Below are positions 35,039 to 45,911 of a stretch of 64,000 nucleotides of DNA, piece after piece. This DNA is from Pristionchus mayeri. Lineage: Eukaryota; Nematoda; Chromadorea; Rhabditida; Neodiplogasteridae. The DNA lies in contig BTRK01000005.1 of NCBI GenBank assembly GCA_036245805.1, forward strand, positions 3,162,001-3,226,000, read 5' to 3'. A program made the position numbers and the translations under genes. The notes beneath the pieces were generated by a model that was given only the letters and a program-made list of their open reading frames with translations, made no database searches and was not told where the DNA came from. Position 1 is the first letter of the stretch, and every line of letters begins with the position of its first letter.

Positions 35039-37461
35039 ATGGTCTCCGGGCGGTTGCTCCAGTCATTCCTTCTCCTCGTCTTCCTATCTGCAGGCACCAA
35101 TGCCTTTGTCTTCTCCTGCGAGGAAGTGAAATACAGGGTGAGTATTTTTACAGGGTGTGTAATGAATTTTCATTTTTTCCCTTTTTTTAAAGTTGTGATC
35201 GATATCAATGGGCAATTGAAGTAGACTTATCTGATTTTGTTCAATATTAAATAACAATAATTTAGTAAATTCAGCTGATCAACCAGAACTACGAAGCCAA
35301 CGCAACGTTTGCCTGCATCTTCACCGAGGAAGGAGTGAGCCTTAATCTCTTTATTTTTATTTATTTATTTTATTTATACTTTACTCTCCAACATTTTGGA
35401 TGATGGAACGGGTTGAGAACTGTTTTTCGCATGTTTTGGAACGCATTGAGCACCAAACATAATTCATTTGGATACTACCATCGCACCCTTTACAATCATC
35501 CTAATCTTCTTGGTTCGCTGAAATTTATCCATTCTCGATATTTTCAGTTCAACAACTGGGCCCAGCTCAAAAAGATTGAGTTCGCTACATATTCGATCAG
35601 GTAGGCCTTCCTAAGTTGCACGATTATCAAATTTGTCCACTCCTGAGAGCAAAACACAAATAACGTACCTTAAAACATGCGAAATCAAAATGCAAATCAT
35701 CAATTTGTTCAGTCTGGCCGACATCTCTCAGCCTGGTGGCTGCATCTCGAGAAAGCCGGACGAACCTACCTGGCGTCTCATCTCCACCCCCGGAACCGCG
35801 CTCGATTGCAAACAGGTAATTAGGAAAATGAGATAATTATATTCTTTGGTTATTTTATTTTCCGAATATTTTCAATTTTGTTACATAGCATATAAGCAAT
35901 GAAACGCACCTGAGACCTATCCGAAAAAATAAAATACAATAGGGAACTTCTTTCAGGAATTCACGATCATCTACACCAGCGACGTGCCCCAGTTCAGCGA
36001 CGCGCTCACAGATGTAATTTTACTAATATTATATCTAAATTTTACTAATATTATAAGTTCTTGGTTGTGTAATTTCTCAAATATGGAAATGTCACAGGTC
36101 CGACAAACGCGAATCACCAACAAGCACACATTCGTGCAGCCACGCAACATCCAGTGAGTACAATTGATGACAATTAGAACTTTGTCAACCTTATTGTATT
36201 GTATTGTAGTATGTTTTATAATAACTAAACAAATATAACGTAGGTGGTTGCACACTGAGCAATGTCTGGGTACCGGAAACGTGACCATCGCAACTGGTGC
36301 AGGACTGGGCGAGAAGGAGGAGCGATTCGACATGATTTCCTGGCCGTGAGCATCAATATTCACGCTGTATTTTGAATCGTACCGATGAAATCAAATATTC
36401 ACTTCTCTTGTTAGAACTAGACCAGATAAGTGTGTAAAAACCTTGTTGCATGCATTTCGAATGCTAATATATTGAAATTATTACAGATGCAATGCAGTGC
36501 CCGATTGGATTTTCACCTTCGATAACGTATACACCGTCTACGTTGACTCCGGAGTCTCGCTCACTGTCGAGTTCTCCAGAAACCCCGGAGATCGTGAGTC
36601 TGATTATAATCCATGTAGTTTTAAATCGTCGCCATAAATGCAGTTCGCATCTACTACTAATTGCGAATTATATTTTGAAAATTTATTGAATTTTACAGCC
36701 AACAAGAACCCGATCACCGTGGAGAGAGGAGACCACCTCGTGCTGTTCACCAGCGGCCGCGCTGATGACCTCCAGAACCTCGCGGGACGCACGGACAATC
36801 GCGAGTACGTCAAGATCGGAAACTGGTAAGCGGCCATTTTTTTATTATTTTGTATATCTGGTCATCTTTACCAATAAATGCGACCTACCATGGAAGTACG
36901 TGAAAGTATGGACCAAAGCCAATGTTAATATCCAACGCATAAAATAATAAAGCCAATTATAGGGACGACGCGCCCCTGGACGTGCACGTTGACATGGACA
37001 TTAGGCTGGACACGGAGAACTCCGGATGCGTGTCACTCCAGAAATACTGGGCTGGACCTACGTTCAAGTTGGTTTTTTCACGCATTTATTGACTATTCAT
37101 ATTCGGCCATATGAAAGTTCAAACGATATTCATTATATCAACATATCGGGAAAATATTGTTTTCGTATAAAACCTACTCTCGACTCGCCGACCTATCACA
37201 TAACATTCATTTCAGCTACTACAACGGCACGCACTCCGAGACGTTCAACACAGAGTATTTCGAGGTGAACATTATAATTTTTTAAAGTTTTCTTGTCCCT
37301 AAGGTATACTATTCAAGAACCAACGAAAACGTATTTCAAAGGCATTAGCTAAATTGTAGATTCGTTACGAGCCGAAGGGCAAGGATGCGTCTGAGATCTG
37401 GAAGAGTCAGGACAACATCATCTTCGACATCCAGGTCGGAGAGAAACGTGTAAATAATTGA
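35039..37461 (+). CDS. SCEEV-family secreted protein gene 2, complete
   Basis: Twelve exons: 35039-35137, 35275-35334, 35548-35600, 35713-35815, 35957-36013, 36098-36153, 36244-36345, 36487-36593, 36699-36825, 36963-37067, 37216-37264, 37360-37461. All have GT/AG borders and join into 1020 bp (339 residues plus stop). The N-terminus is a signal peptide (MVSGRLLQSFLLLVFLSAGT), cut probably before FVFSCEEVKYR. The N-terminal half has several cysteines (ATFACIFTEEG, QPGGCISRKPD, LDCKQEFTIIYTSDVP). The C-terminal half has VPDWIFTFDNVYTVYVD, VERGDHLVLFTSGRADD, YYNGTHSETFNTEYFE and IWKSQDNIIFDIQVGEKR. No transmembrane segment follows the signal, so secretion is inferred. The alternating beta-strand-like pattern could fit a CUB-like or other beta-sandwich fold, but I do not recognise the family. 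The start follows ATAATTGCAG, compatible with trans-splicing. Confidence 0.8.
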
Positions 37462-38108
37462 GGAAATTGATACAAACTCGTCTCACAGTATCTTTCCCAC
37501 AATCTATCTTTGTCAATTGTAGCAAACGATAAAGTGCACAAATCAATACAATCGAACTGAGTTATGTGTTAATCAAGCAAAGTACTGTCGACCAACTCAC
37601 AAATTCGCGATGTCTCCGGAAAGAAACATGTTTACTGTCATCGGAATCTGGGGTTGTAATTGAAAATTGTATCATTTATTGTTTGATAACTTACTTATCG
37701 GCTCGTCTCATTTCTGGACGATCGAATGCATCCCGTAACGTTTCAAAGATCGCTAAAAATTATTTTACCATGTTACACTCTAATTGAACGACTGGGACTA
37801 GGAAAGTCACAATCGCATTTATTCCACACCTTAGTGTCCGCATTCATGACCACTATTGGTCGATGAGGTCTAAAGTGACATCATCTAGACTCTGTTGAAG
37901 TGTACCCAATATCGCCAAGGTTGAAGCGGATGGAGAAATGAAGCCGACACATCAAGAAATCACGATGTCCATAGAACGGAGTGTTGGATTGGCACGATAT
38001 GCAATGCACCACTGATCAAACATCAACCAGGCATTGTGATTACTTGATTTCTTTTTTTACATTTTATCTCTAGAGACCACCAATAATTTCACTAATTGCA
38101 CGTATCTA
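37462..38108. other. 3' flank of SCEEV gene 2, nothing recognised
   Basis: AT-rich sequence between the gene and an intact mariner. No exon or repeat was identified. Confidence 0.3.
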
Positions 38109-39350
38109 TTGGGGTGTCCGGAAAGTTCGTATAATTTTTTGTTTTTATTTTTTATTCAATGCTTTACAATTCTCAGTGACCAATGTATGCCCCCTTCTTT
38201 CTCACTACCTCCCTCCAGCTATTGGGCAGGGTCTCGATTCCTCTCTTCAAGAATGCGGGTTTCTTCGAGACCGCCCAGTTCACGAAAGCCCTCACAACTT
38301 CATTTCGATTCTTGAACTTCTTTCCTTTGCAGAAGTCAGAGAGAGAGCGGAAGCAGTGGTAGTCGCATGGGGAGAGATCCGGGGAATACGGTGGATGGGG
38401 AATCCTCTCGATCTTCAGCTCGTCCATTTTCTTTTGGGTCATCTTCGCTCGATGTGGGCGAGCATTGTCCATCAGAAGAAGAATTTTGCCCCGGTTCAGG
38501 AGTCTGGGAGGGACTCTGATCGCGACATCTTCCAGTTGTTCAGAGAAGAGGTCGGCATTGATGCTGATGCCAGGGGCGAGGATCTCCCAGTAGATGGGAC
38601 CGAGCACTGAGAAGAAGAAGCAGAGGAGTTCCTTCTTTCCGTGCTCTTCCTTCTTCGGGACGGGCGTGGGCTTCTCATCTGCATCCACCCATTGCAGTCT
38701 CCTCACAGGGTTATCGTACGTGATCCACTTCTCATCTGTAGCGATGATGGAATTGACCCATCGAAGATTGGATCTACGATGGAGTAATTTCCGACATACT
38801 TGAACACGATTTTTCTGCTGTTCGGGGGAGAGGTCATGGGGAATCACTTGTGGGAGTTTCGGCTTCTTCCCAGATCGATGGAGGATATCGGACACCGTTG
38901 ATCTGGGGGTACCAGTATCCTTCTTCAACTCACGCACACTGGCCATGGGCTTGTGCTTCAGTGTGCGGAGAACGAGAGGCTGATCGAGGGAGGGAGGGAG
39001 TCCAGAGCGGGGTTGATCATCGAGACCAAACTCACCTTTCTTGAAGCGGGAGAACCACTTATAGCAGAAGGGTATGGAGGGGGCGTCAGCTCCTTCCGAC
39101 TGGGCCAGGGCAGAGTGGGCCTCCTTCACGGATCGGCCAAGAGGGTAGTAATGAAGTAAAACTGCTCGGAGGTAGAGATGGGAGTCCATCACAAGAATCA
39201 ATTTAGCGACTAGGAGACTGATTAAATCCTCTCACTACTCAACGTCAGAATGATGCAATACATTGTTGACAAACAGATTGCGCAATCACTGCATTTGATC
39301 GCGAACTGACTTTTTTCCGAAGCATTATACGAACTTTCCGGACACCCCAA
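38109..39350 (-). mobile_element. Complete mariner transposon (1242 bp)
   Basis: Perfect or nearly perfect terminal repeats of about 28 bp begin TTGGGGTGTCCGGAAAGTTC at both ends, with TA at 38107-38108 and 39351-39352. It encodes an uninterrupted transposase on the minus strand. A 164-bp deletion derivative lies at 7961-8124, showing the family has been active nearby. Confidence 0.9.
38173..39201 (-). CDS. Mariner transposase, DD34D, intact
   Basis: 342 codons, the normal length for the family. It cuts and joins the transposon ends at TA sites, in the nucleus. The N-terminal DNA-binding part includes a helix-turn-helix-like stretch (about residues 85-115, MASVRELKKDTGTPRSTVSD). The catalytic triad is visible: ATDEKW, then LMDNARPHRAK, then YSPDLSPCDYH, with 34 residues between the second and third aspartates. 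The motif WVNSI before ATDEKW and YSPDL are standard. Two methionines are possible; the second (MDSHLYLRAVLL, at 39189) may be the true start. The frame has no stop, and the element ends match, so it may still be functional. Confidence 0.9.
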   Translation of the reverse strand: MILVMDSHLYLRAVLLHYYPLGRSVKEAHSALAQSEGADAPSIPFCYKWFSRFKKGEFGLDDQPRSGLPPSLDQPLVLRTLKHKPMASVRELKKDTGTPRSTVSDILHRSGKKPKLPQVIPHDLSPEQQKNRVQVCRKLLHRRSNLRWVNSIIATDEKWITYDNPVRRLQWVDADEKPTPVPKKEEHGKKELLCFFFSVLGPIYWEILAPGISINADLFSEQLEDVAIRVPPRLLNRGKILLLMDNARPHRAKMTQKKMDELKIERIPHPPYSPDLSPCDYHCFRSLSDFCKGKKFKNRNEVVRAFVNWAVSKKPAFLKRGIETLPNSWREVVRKKGAYIGH

Positions 39351-40689
39351 TAGCTCAAAAACGATTTCATTGTATTCCACTAAGGTGTTGAAACATGTTT
39401 TGTTCGTGAGTTACATACAAACAGTTCATATTTTCTGAGATAAACGTGAATTTATAAAATCATGTATTCTCAAAATGTGAGACGCGGACCTATGAAGAGC
39501 TCTAGTGCACTCGTTTATTTAGAGCCGCGCATCTTCTAAGTTTACATCAATAGTGGGGTGGTACCACCATGACATATCCAAAAAATTGAACCTTTTATCC
39601 AGTGCCCGCGTTTGTTATACAAGGGCAAAGCTCACATGAGATTCGGGCCTTAAGCATAATGTAAAAAAACGAGGGCACTGGACAAATGGTCAAAGTTTTT
39701 GATATGTTATGGCCGAAGTGGTCAACAATCGATGGAAACTTTAAAAAATCGCGAGTGCTTTATGTCCAAAATGTTTTAGCGTTCCGCGAATAATTACGTT
39801 CCGCGAGCTATAGTAGACGCGGGCACTGGATGATCGTTCCAATTTTCTCAGAAAAGTTTACATTGGTCTACTGAACGTTAGTTAAATCAGATACGACGGC
39901 TATTAAGAATCATTTGCACTAGCTCTATCTAAAGGAAATTGCACTTTTCACTGTGATGGTGGTCCCTAATTTCTCTCTCCACTTCTGCTGATGAGATGTG
40001 GACCTTGGAATGGGGGCGATCGTTATTGCGTCGAGTTGATTGTAGCTCTTTAGAGATCGAAATTCTGGATGTCGTCTCTTCATTTTCAACATTATCTCGC
40101 CTCTCCGCCGGCCTAGAAACGCTGTACAATTAAGAAACGAGGTTTCGGAATCTACTGGAGTTCACTGTTCAAGAAAATAAAATACAAGTTTTACAGTCCC
40201 ATATGAAAGTGGTTCCAGTTGGCGATCGGTCAGGAATGACCGAGTCGATTTGCACAAACATACACTTTTAGTGAGCATTGTACGGAGAGAAGGCATGTCC
40301 GACTGCCTATCTTCGGCACGATATCTTCATTCAACCGTATATGACGATTGCAGGGGCGATTGTACAGTTGCGATCACATAATAATGATTCCTTAATTATG
40401 TCTCTGATCTTGCTTTGAGAAACGCTGCTTCGAGAGCGTAAGTTAGGAATGGCTTGGTAATAAATCATTCTCATCATTCTGGGTGACATCACGCCAGTCA
40501 CGCAAAAGAGTTCCAGAAACGATATGTCATTTCGTTTCACATGCTCTCTCGCCGGTGGAGTGAATATGCAAAACGAAGAGACGAGGCCCCACATTTCGAA
40601 CTCTATCATACAAAAGAGTGATCACGCAGTGAGAAGGGAATCATTTCTTGCGAAGCCAACCCAGGTGCAAAGTGTTGTAGATGTCAGGG
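39351..40689. other. Intergenic with a possible short inverted-repeat element
   Basis: No exons were recognised. CCAGTGCCCGCGT at about 39599 pairs with ACGCGGGCACTGG at about 39816, and GAGGGCACTGGACAAATGG lies between, suggesting a degraded MITE (about 39590-39845). Sequences of the form GTCTCTTCATTTTC...CTCTC near 40075 recur elsewhere (43451, 57350), a dispersed short repeat. Confidence 0.35.
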
Positions 40690-41203
40690 GTGATAAGCGA
40701 TTGCTCCTCGATCGACCACTCACGAGTATAGTTCTCTTTTTGGACAATTTTTGTATCATTTTCAGATATGTTTCATGTACACTACATATCCCAAAAATAT
40801 AGCGAACATGAAGCATATCTGAAAATGATACAAACAATTTCCAATAAGAAAACCCTACTCACGAGACATAGTCATTCCCTGATTCTTTTGCATTTGCTGA
40901 AAAGGCTGACTAAGATTAAGATTTAGCATTTTATTTTCCTAATAAAAAAAATCAGCATTGTCGCTGTTGTGGAACTTCATAGTGCAGTGTAAGAAAGTGT
41001 ACCAAAGTGACGGATACTGTGATAAGCGTTTGCTCCTCGATCAAACACTCACGAGACAGGGTGATTTCTTGATCGTGTCTTTCAATTCTCACTCCACTCC
41101 AATTGAAGTGATCTGTTGGACCGTGGGGAGTCGAGTTGATGTCATTCTAGACCTGCCTCGACATATACCGTCCATTAATGCCGTCACTCGTGAGTGGTAT
41201 AAA
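40690..41203 (+). promoter_or_regulatory. SCEEV gene 3 promoter with a repeated TGATAA module
   Basis: The module TGATAAGCGATTGCTCCTCG, then ATCGACCACTCACGAG, occurs at 40691 and again, slightly changed, at 41020-41055. The first copy is split after CTCACGAG by a hAT-like MITE. GAGTCGAGTTGATGTCA lies at 41128-41144 and the TATA box (GAGTGGTATAAATGC) at about 41193-41207. The same elements precede SCEEV gene 2. TGATAA is the core recognised by intestinal GATA factors in nematodes. Confidence 0.6.
40727..40857. mobile_element. hAT-like palindromic MITE, copy 2, with 8-bp duplication
   Basis: It is flanked by CTCACGAG on both sides (40719-40726 and 40858-40865). The inner arms follow GTATCATTTTCAGATATG and its complement. 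An 8-bp duplication and TAGGG-type ends fit hAT elements (end consensus YARNG). Confidence 0.75.
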
Positions 41204-41837
41204 TGCCAGTATATTATCTAGTGCTTGCAACAGTGCGATGATGATTTTCATGTCATTTTGTGTCCTTTTCGAATAGGTTTCAGGAGCACTAAATAGCTGG
41301 CGAGCTCACGAATTTCATAGCTCACTTATAACGTAACTGAAAAACGCTCAAAAATACCTGAATATTGAAACCCTTTTTTTACATTTAGATCAGTTTAGAT
41401 TTTCGGCAAATTCGATGTCGCGAAACTTGTATTTTATTCGTTTTTTCGTATCATTTTTCAATTTTTGTTTCAGGATGGTCTCCAGGAAATTGCTGCAGTC
41501 TTTGCTGCTGCTGGTCTTCCTAGCTGCAGGCATCAATGGATATGTTTATTCATGTGAGGAAGTGAAGTACAGGGTGAGCACTTTATTTTTTAAATATAAC
41601 ATTAAATAATTATTTTTTTAATTAAACAATTGCAGCTGATCAACTCGAACATCGTGCGCAACACCTCGTCCGCGTGCATTTTCACCGAGGAAGGAGTGAG
41701 TGCTTGACTAATTTTCCGGGTGTTTTCAAAGCCCCTGCAACAATAATCATTGTTTCATTCAGTTCAAGAACTGGGATCAGCTAAAAAGGATCGAGTTCGC
41801 CAGCTACTCGATCAGGTGGGCATCGTAAAATTGCCTG

Positions 41838-43287
41838 CTACTCAGCCTTTGTACCCGTTTGCATGCACACATTGATGATCTGCAATGGGGTCGGATTCTT
41901 GGGTAGTTGCTCTCTTCATTCTGCACTCTCTCTCGCTGATCTGAGCGGTCGAGAGTGTGCTCTTTTTTTCTCTTTTTCTTTTTCACTTAGAAAAAGAAAA
42001 ATAGAAAAAAAAATTCTCTTATTGGAATGGTTTTGTATCATTTTCCGACATGTTTCATGTACACTATATAGCTGCTATGAATAACGAACATATGTGAAAG
42101 TGATACACAGATCATTCCAATAAGAGAGCATTAGTGTTTACAATGAAGTCAATAAAGTGTTCACGATCAGCAGAAACTTACGCCTTGCACGAGGACTTTA
42201 GTGAGTCCTGCAGTCGCAAGCTTGAATGCCTCAGGCCGAATCTCTGCATCAGTTCTTCCGTTCGCTCTCATTGCCTTCACCTTGTCGATCACCTCAATGT
42301 TAGAGATTCGATTTTTTTATGATCATTTTCGACTGTGTTTTTATGTAGTTGTGTTTAGAGCAACAGAAGCATACCAGAAAATGATGAAATGAACACTCCA
42401 ATCACTCAACGCATACCGTCTTGTAGAGCGGCTGCAGCTTCAGCTTGAAGGCGCTGCCGACTATTCCCATGGCTTTTTCCAAGGATGATCCGGCTTTCTG
42501 AAAGCGAAATTCCAACAAAGAGGAGCAATGGCAAAGTAGCCATCTCGATAGAAAAAAATGAGATTATCTTATCGTAGGTGAGGGCTAGGCCATTGTTTAT
42601 TGATAGCTTCACAAGCCTAGCTTCACAAGCCACCTGGTCCTACATTACTTTGATTAACATAGCTTATGACTGTTAAAACAAATTTAGTACAGGAAAATAG
42701 GCACCTCAAGGCAGGACTGGTAGGTGTTCAGCATGCCGAGTGCGCTGAGATACTTGGTAGAGGGAACGAGACCAATGGCCTCCTTCATCAGGTCTGAAAA
42801 ATAAAGATAAGTAAATTAGTTTTGATGTTGGTGTTGCCGTTAATAAGCAATTCTGGAATTTAGTAGTCCGCTTAGGCCTAAAAACGGTAAAGGCTTCGGC
42901 TTGAAAAAAACGGCAAAGCATATTAGATACACAATATACTGACGAGCTGTCGTGTTTGCCAGGGGGAGTAGTTTCAGGACATCAACAGCGACAAGGTCGA
43001 GTGCCTGCATATTCCCATGATTTTATCATTTCATATTTTTTTCTGATTTTCTAAGCATCGTCATTGGATACTTTGAAACTGAATCTTGGTGATGAGGTCG
43101 GACTAAATCTTAGACAAAGTGTGGATATGACGTATATAATTGAAACTGAACAATGCTACTGTGAAATACTAACTTTTCCAATGTTGGCTCCAAGATACGT
43201 CGAGACAATAGTCTCAAATTTGGTTTGGAACTGCGCCTGCTGAGCAGAAACAGTGCCGAAGAGAAGGAGAAGAGGGAGAAGCCTCAT
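41838..43287 (-). pseudogene. Truncated copy of the small secreted-protein gene
   Basis: The inverted duplicate of the gene at 52421-54036. Exons 1-5 and the first part of exon 6 are present. The duplicated segment ends after GGTACAAAGGCTGAGTA; the next base of the flanking sequence completes TAG in frame (complement at 41838-41840). The predicted product has about 169 residues, ending GTKAE, and lacks the last 26. Promoter sequence, signal peptide (MRLLPLLLLFGTVSA) and splice sites are conserved, so this could be an expressed shortened paralog rather than a dead gene. Confidence 0.65.
42013..42131. mobile_element. hAT-like palindromic MITE, copy 3
   Basis: Arms TTCTCTTATTGGAATGGTTT and complement. 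It lies in intron 5 of the truncated small gene; its mirror copy is at 53578-53696, so the insertion predates the inverted duplication. The outer left end is replaced by an A/T-rich run. Confidence 0.65.
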
Positions 43288-44010
43288 TCTGTAAATCGAT
43301 AATCTTTTCCAACAACTATTGAGAAAGTGAGGACGACGAAAAAGGTGGCTTCCATGAAGAACCGTTGAGAGAGAAGAAGCGCGATTTGTTGCTTGATTCA
43401 TGTCGAGAACGATGGGCTTTTATACTGTCTCGTAGAATTCGAGACACGATACCACGTTCTCTTCATTTTCCGCACTCTTTCGGTGTTCGGATGAACAAAG
43501 CAGCGTGTAGAATATGTAAAGCTTGTTATCTTCTATCGAATTCTACGGCCTCGGTACAAGATCAAGGATAATCTCCCACTCTAAACCCTTCGTAATCGAA
43601 TTGCACTCAAATCCCCGTGATCAAACCGTCATTAAATTGCATCATTGTACGATAGAGACAGGAATTGCTATCCATTTTGTGAATAGCAGCCTAGATAGTA
43701 TTTGGAAGAGAGGAGTAAAGGAAAGGGCATATCAATGTGAAAATTTCTATTTCTTTTGTTGGTTCTTCTATATTACATTGTTCTTCTTTATTACAGTCAA
43801 TATTCTTTGCTGTCTGCGTGATTTTTAAAAATAAAAATTGCATTATCGATCGGAGACTAACCAGATTTACGTTGCTTTGCCTAAAGCAGAGCAGACGTTT
43901 CACAAATTGGCACTATGGCAGGTGCTTTCGTTCCGTTGTAAGAGGTGAATTTGGAGTTTTTTCCTATCACCGATGAAATTCAGCAAATAAGTTCACACTT
44001 TTTTCGATCA

Positions 44011-45894
44011 ATGTTGCTTGCTTTACTCTTTCTTCCTGCTGCTCATTCAATAACATGCCACGCGGCGGATCGCATCATACCTTCTGGGTTAGTAATATTT
44101 TAATTTTTTTATGATGGCTAACACATGCAGTTATTCTAAATATTATCAATTATACTTTATAAATAATATTTTCTATAATCCGTCATTTTTATTAATGTAG
44201 GGTAGTAATATGTGAGGGCGACGCTTGCGTACTATCGTACGATCACGACTACGAGCCAGGTCCGGGTGGGAGTCGCTATAGACAGGTCAGCAAAGGTTAA
44301 TGCACACTACTGTTGTCTAGGGCTCTCTTATTGGAATGGTTTTGTATCGTTTTCATACATGCTTCAAGCCCTATATAGCTCCTATGCATAGCGAACGTGA
44401 AATATATTTGAAAATGATGCAAAACCAGTTCAATAAGAGAACCTTACTGATAAGTCTCATCACATGGAAAACATGCATCTGATTCGTTCTCATTGTGCGC
44501 ATTGTAACTCAATTGCTAATCTACATTAATTGTCACATGTTTATTCTGTTTTCGAGAGATTAGGGATGCTGCAGTTTTTCACATGTCGAATTTCAGGGAT
44601 GCATCAGAAAGGCTAACTTCTCAATAGGATGCATGGGTGATGCGACTAAAAAGTATCAATGCATTTGCAAGTAATATTATTAAATTTATAGAATTTCGAA
44701 CAGTTCACTATTTTAGTAACAAGGACATGTGTAAGGACTCGGAAGATTCGGTTGCAGAAAGTATAAAGCCATTTGGCAATGCTACTTGCAGCCAAGCGGT
44801 ACGTACTACTTTCTTTGTTTTTTTCGGAAATATTTATGCATATGTCCCAGGAAACGTCGACAGCTTGCGATAGTCCAACATGTCTTTACATCAATGACAC
44901 GAACAGACTAGTTCGAAACAAATGATACAAATTCTATATAAACAAGTATTTCAGTGACATATGCCGCTTGTTCGGAGAACCACAAACGCCACATGAGTAA
45001 ACATAATAATGAATGCCTAGAATTCAAAACCAATTTAGAATCTTCACCGACACGATTTTACTTGACCAATGCACGAAAGTGGTTAATGTGACAAGAAATG
45101 TCGTAACGACCTCGTTTTCTGCCACAATCATTGCTAATTGTAACAGTCAAGTAGGTAAATCTGCAAATCAGAATACAAATTATATTGGGAGGAATGTATA
45201 ACTCGTGCTCTGGATGTAAGCCGTTCAAATGTTTCCTCCTCCAAGACCCAACATACTTGCTACACGTATCCATCTCTGGTTTTGCCTTATCTTCTATTTT
45301 CAAATTCAAACATCACTTTCAGAAGGGACATTCCGAGAATATTTCTTCCGAAATGCCAACATGCACTGGGGAGTACTGCTATGCAAGTGAATACCGCGAC
45401 ATCACCACTAGAGGGTGCATATCAGTGCTTGATGATAGCTTGACTGGAAGGAAGGTCGAGGTAGGATTAAACCACACTCAACGGAAATATATTGTTAATA
45501 TGAAAAAAAGCGAAAAAAATCATTACTAATTCCAGAATGGAGTGTTCGACTATGTACTGATCCATTTCTATCTGTGTTCTCAAGATTTCTGCAACCAACA
45601 AGGCGTCAATAAAACCACACAGCTCAAGGTGGAGTCGTGCATAGTTTTTTTTTTTCTTATTGGAATGGTTTTGTATCATTTTTTCATATGCGGTATACAT
45701 AGGAGCTATATAGTGCACATGATACACCTCTGCAAATGATGCAAAACCATTCCAATAAGAGAACCCTAGTCTTGCATATTATGAGAAAATTTGTATATTT
45801 TCAGTCATTTAATGAATTCTATCTGGAAACGACAACAATGTCGACCAATCGAATTTATTTCTTATGGACTTTGGCAAATGTTATGTTGTTTTAG
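44011..45894 (+). CDS. ET-module secreted/GPI-anchored protein, left copy
   Basis: A nematode ET-module family protein (cysteine-rich extracellular domain; role unknown). Exons seen: 44011-44087 (signal peptide MLLALLFLPAAHSITC), 44201-44285 (CEGDACVLSYDHDY), 44597-44670 (GCIRKANFSIGCMGD, then YQCICK), 44717-44798, 45039-45150 (DQCTKVVNVT, then ANCNSQ), 45323-45460 (CTGEYCYASEYRDITTRGC), 45536-45628 (YLCSQDFCNQQG), 45805-45894. The pattern C-x-G-x-x-C, RGC, then C-x-x-x-x-x-C(N) appears twice, so there are two ET units. The last exon ends in a hydrophobic tail (RIYFLWTLANVMLF, then stop), typical of a GPI signal. The exon joining the units (about 44955-44999) is uncertain in phase. It is divergent from the small secreted gene, with about 720 bp between the start codons. 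Confidence 0.65.
44318..44445. mobile_element. hAT-like palindromic MITE, copy 4
   Basis: It starts TAGGGCTCTCTTATTGGAA and lies in intron 2 of the ET gene. Mirror copy at about 51127-51254. Confidence 0.7.
45642..45768. mobile_element. hAT-like palindromic MITE, copy 5, with 8-bp duplication
   Basis: It lies in the last intron of the ET gene. The flanks are GTCGTGCA (45634-45641) and GTCTTGCA (45769-45776), an 8-bp duplication with one mismatch. The left end has decayed into a T-run. The mirror copy is at about 49806-49930. Confidence 0.75.
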
Positions 45895-45911
45895 TCGTTT
45901 CCAGAATTGTA

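Larger units (their letters stand above)
23087..36390 (+). repeat. Tandem segmental duplication, unit 2 (13.3 kb)
   Basis: The second copy of 9783-23086. It starts inside the mariner MITE (no left end) and runs to GATGAAA at 36390. After that only this copy continues into the rest of SCEEV gene 2, which marks it as holding the ancestral right flank, while unit 1 holds the ancestral left flank. Confidence 0.9.
41839..45911. repeat. Left arm of a large inverted repeat
   Basis: It pairs with 49224-53870. Mirror coordinates sum to 95572 in the inner part and 95709 in the outer part. Two differences in length explain this: the right arm has an extra segment of about 137 bp near 51849-51985 and a mariner fragment at 49342-49779. 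Only scattered substitutions are visible otherwise. Confidence 0.9.
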
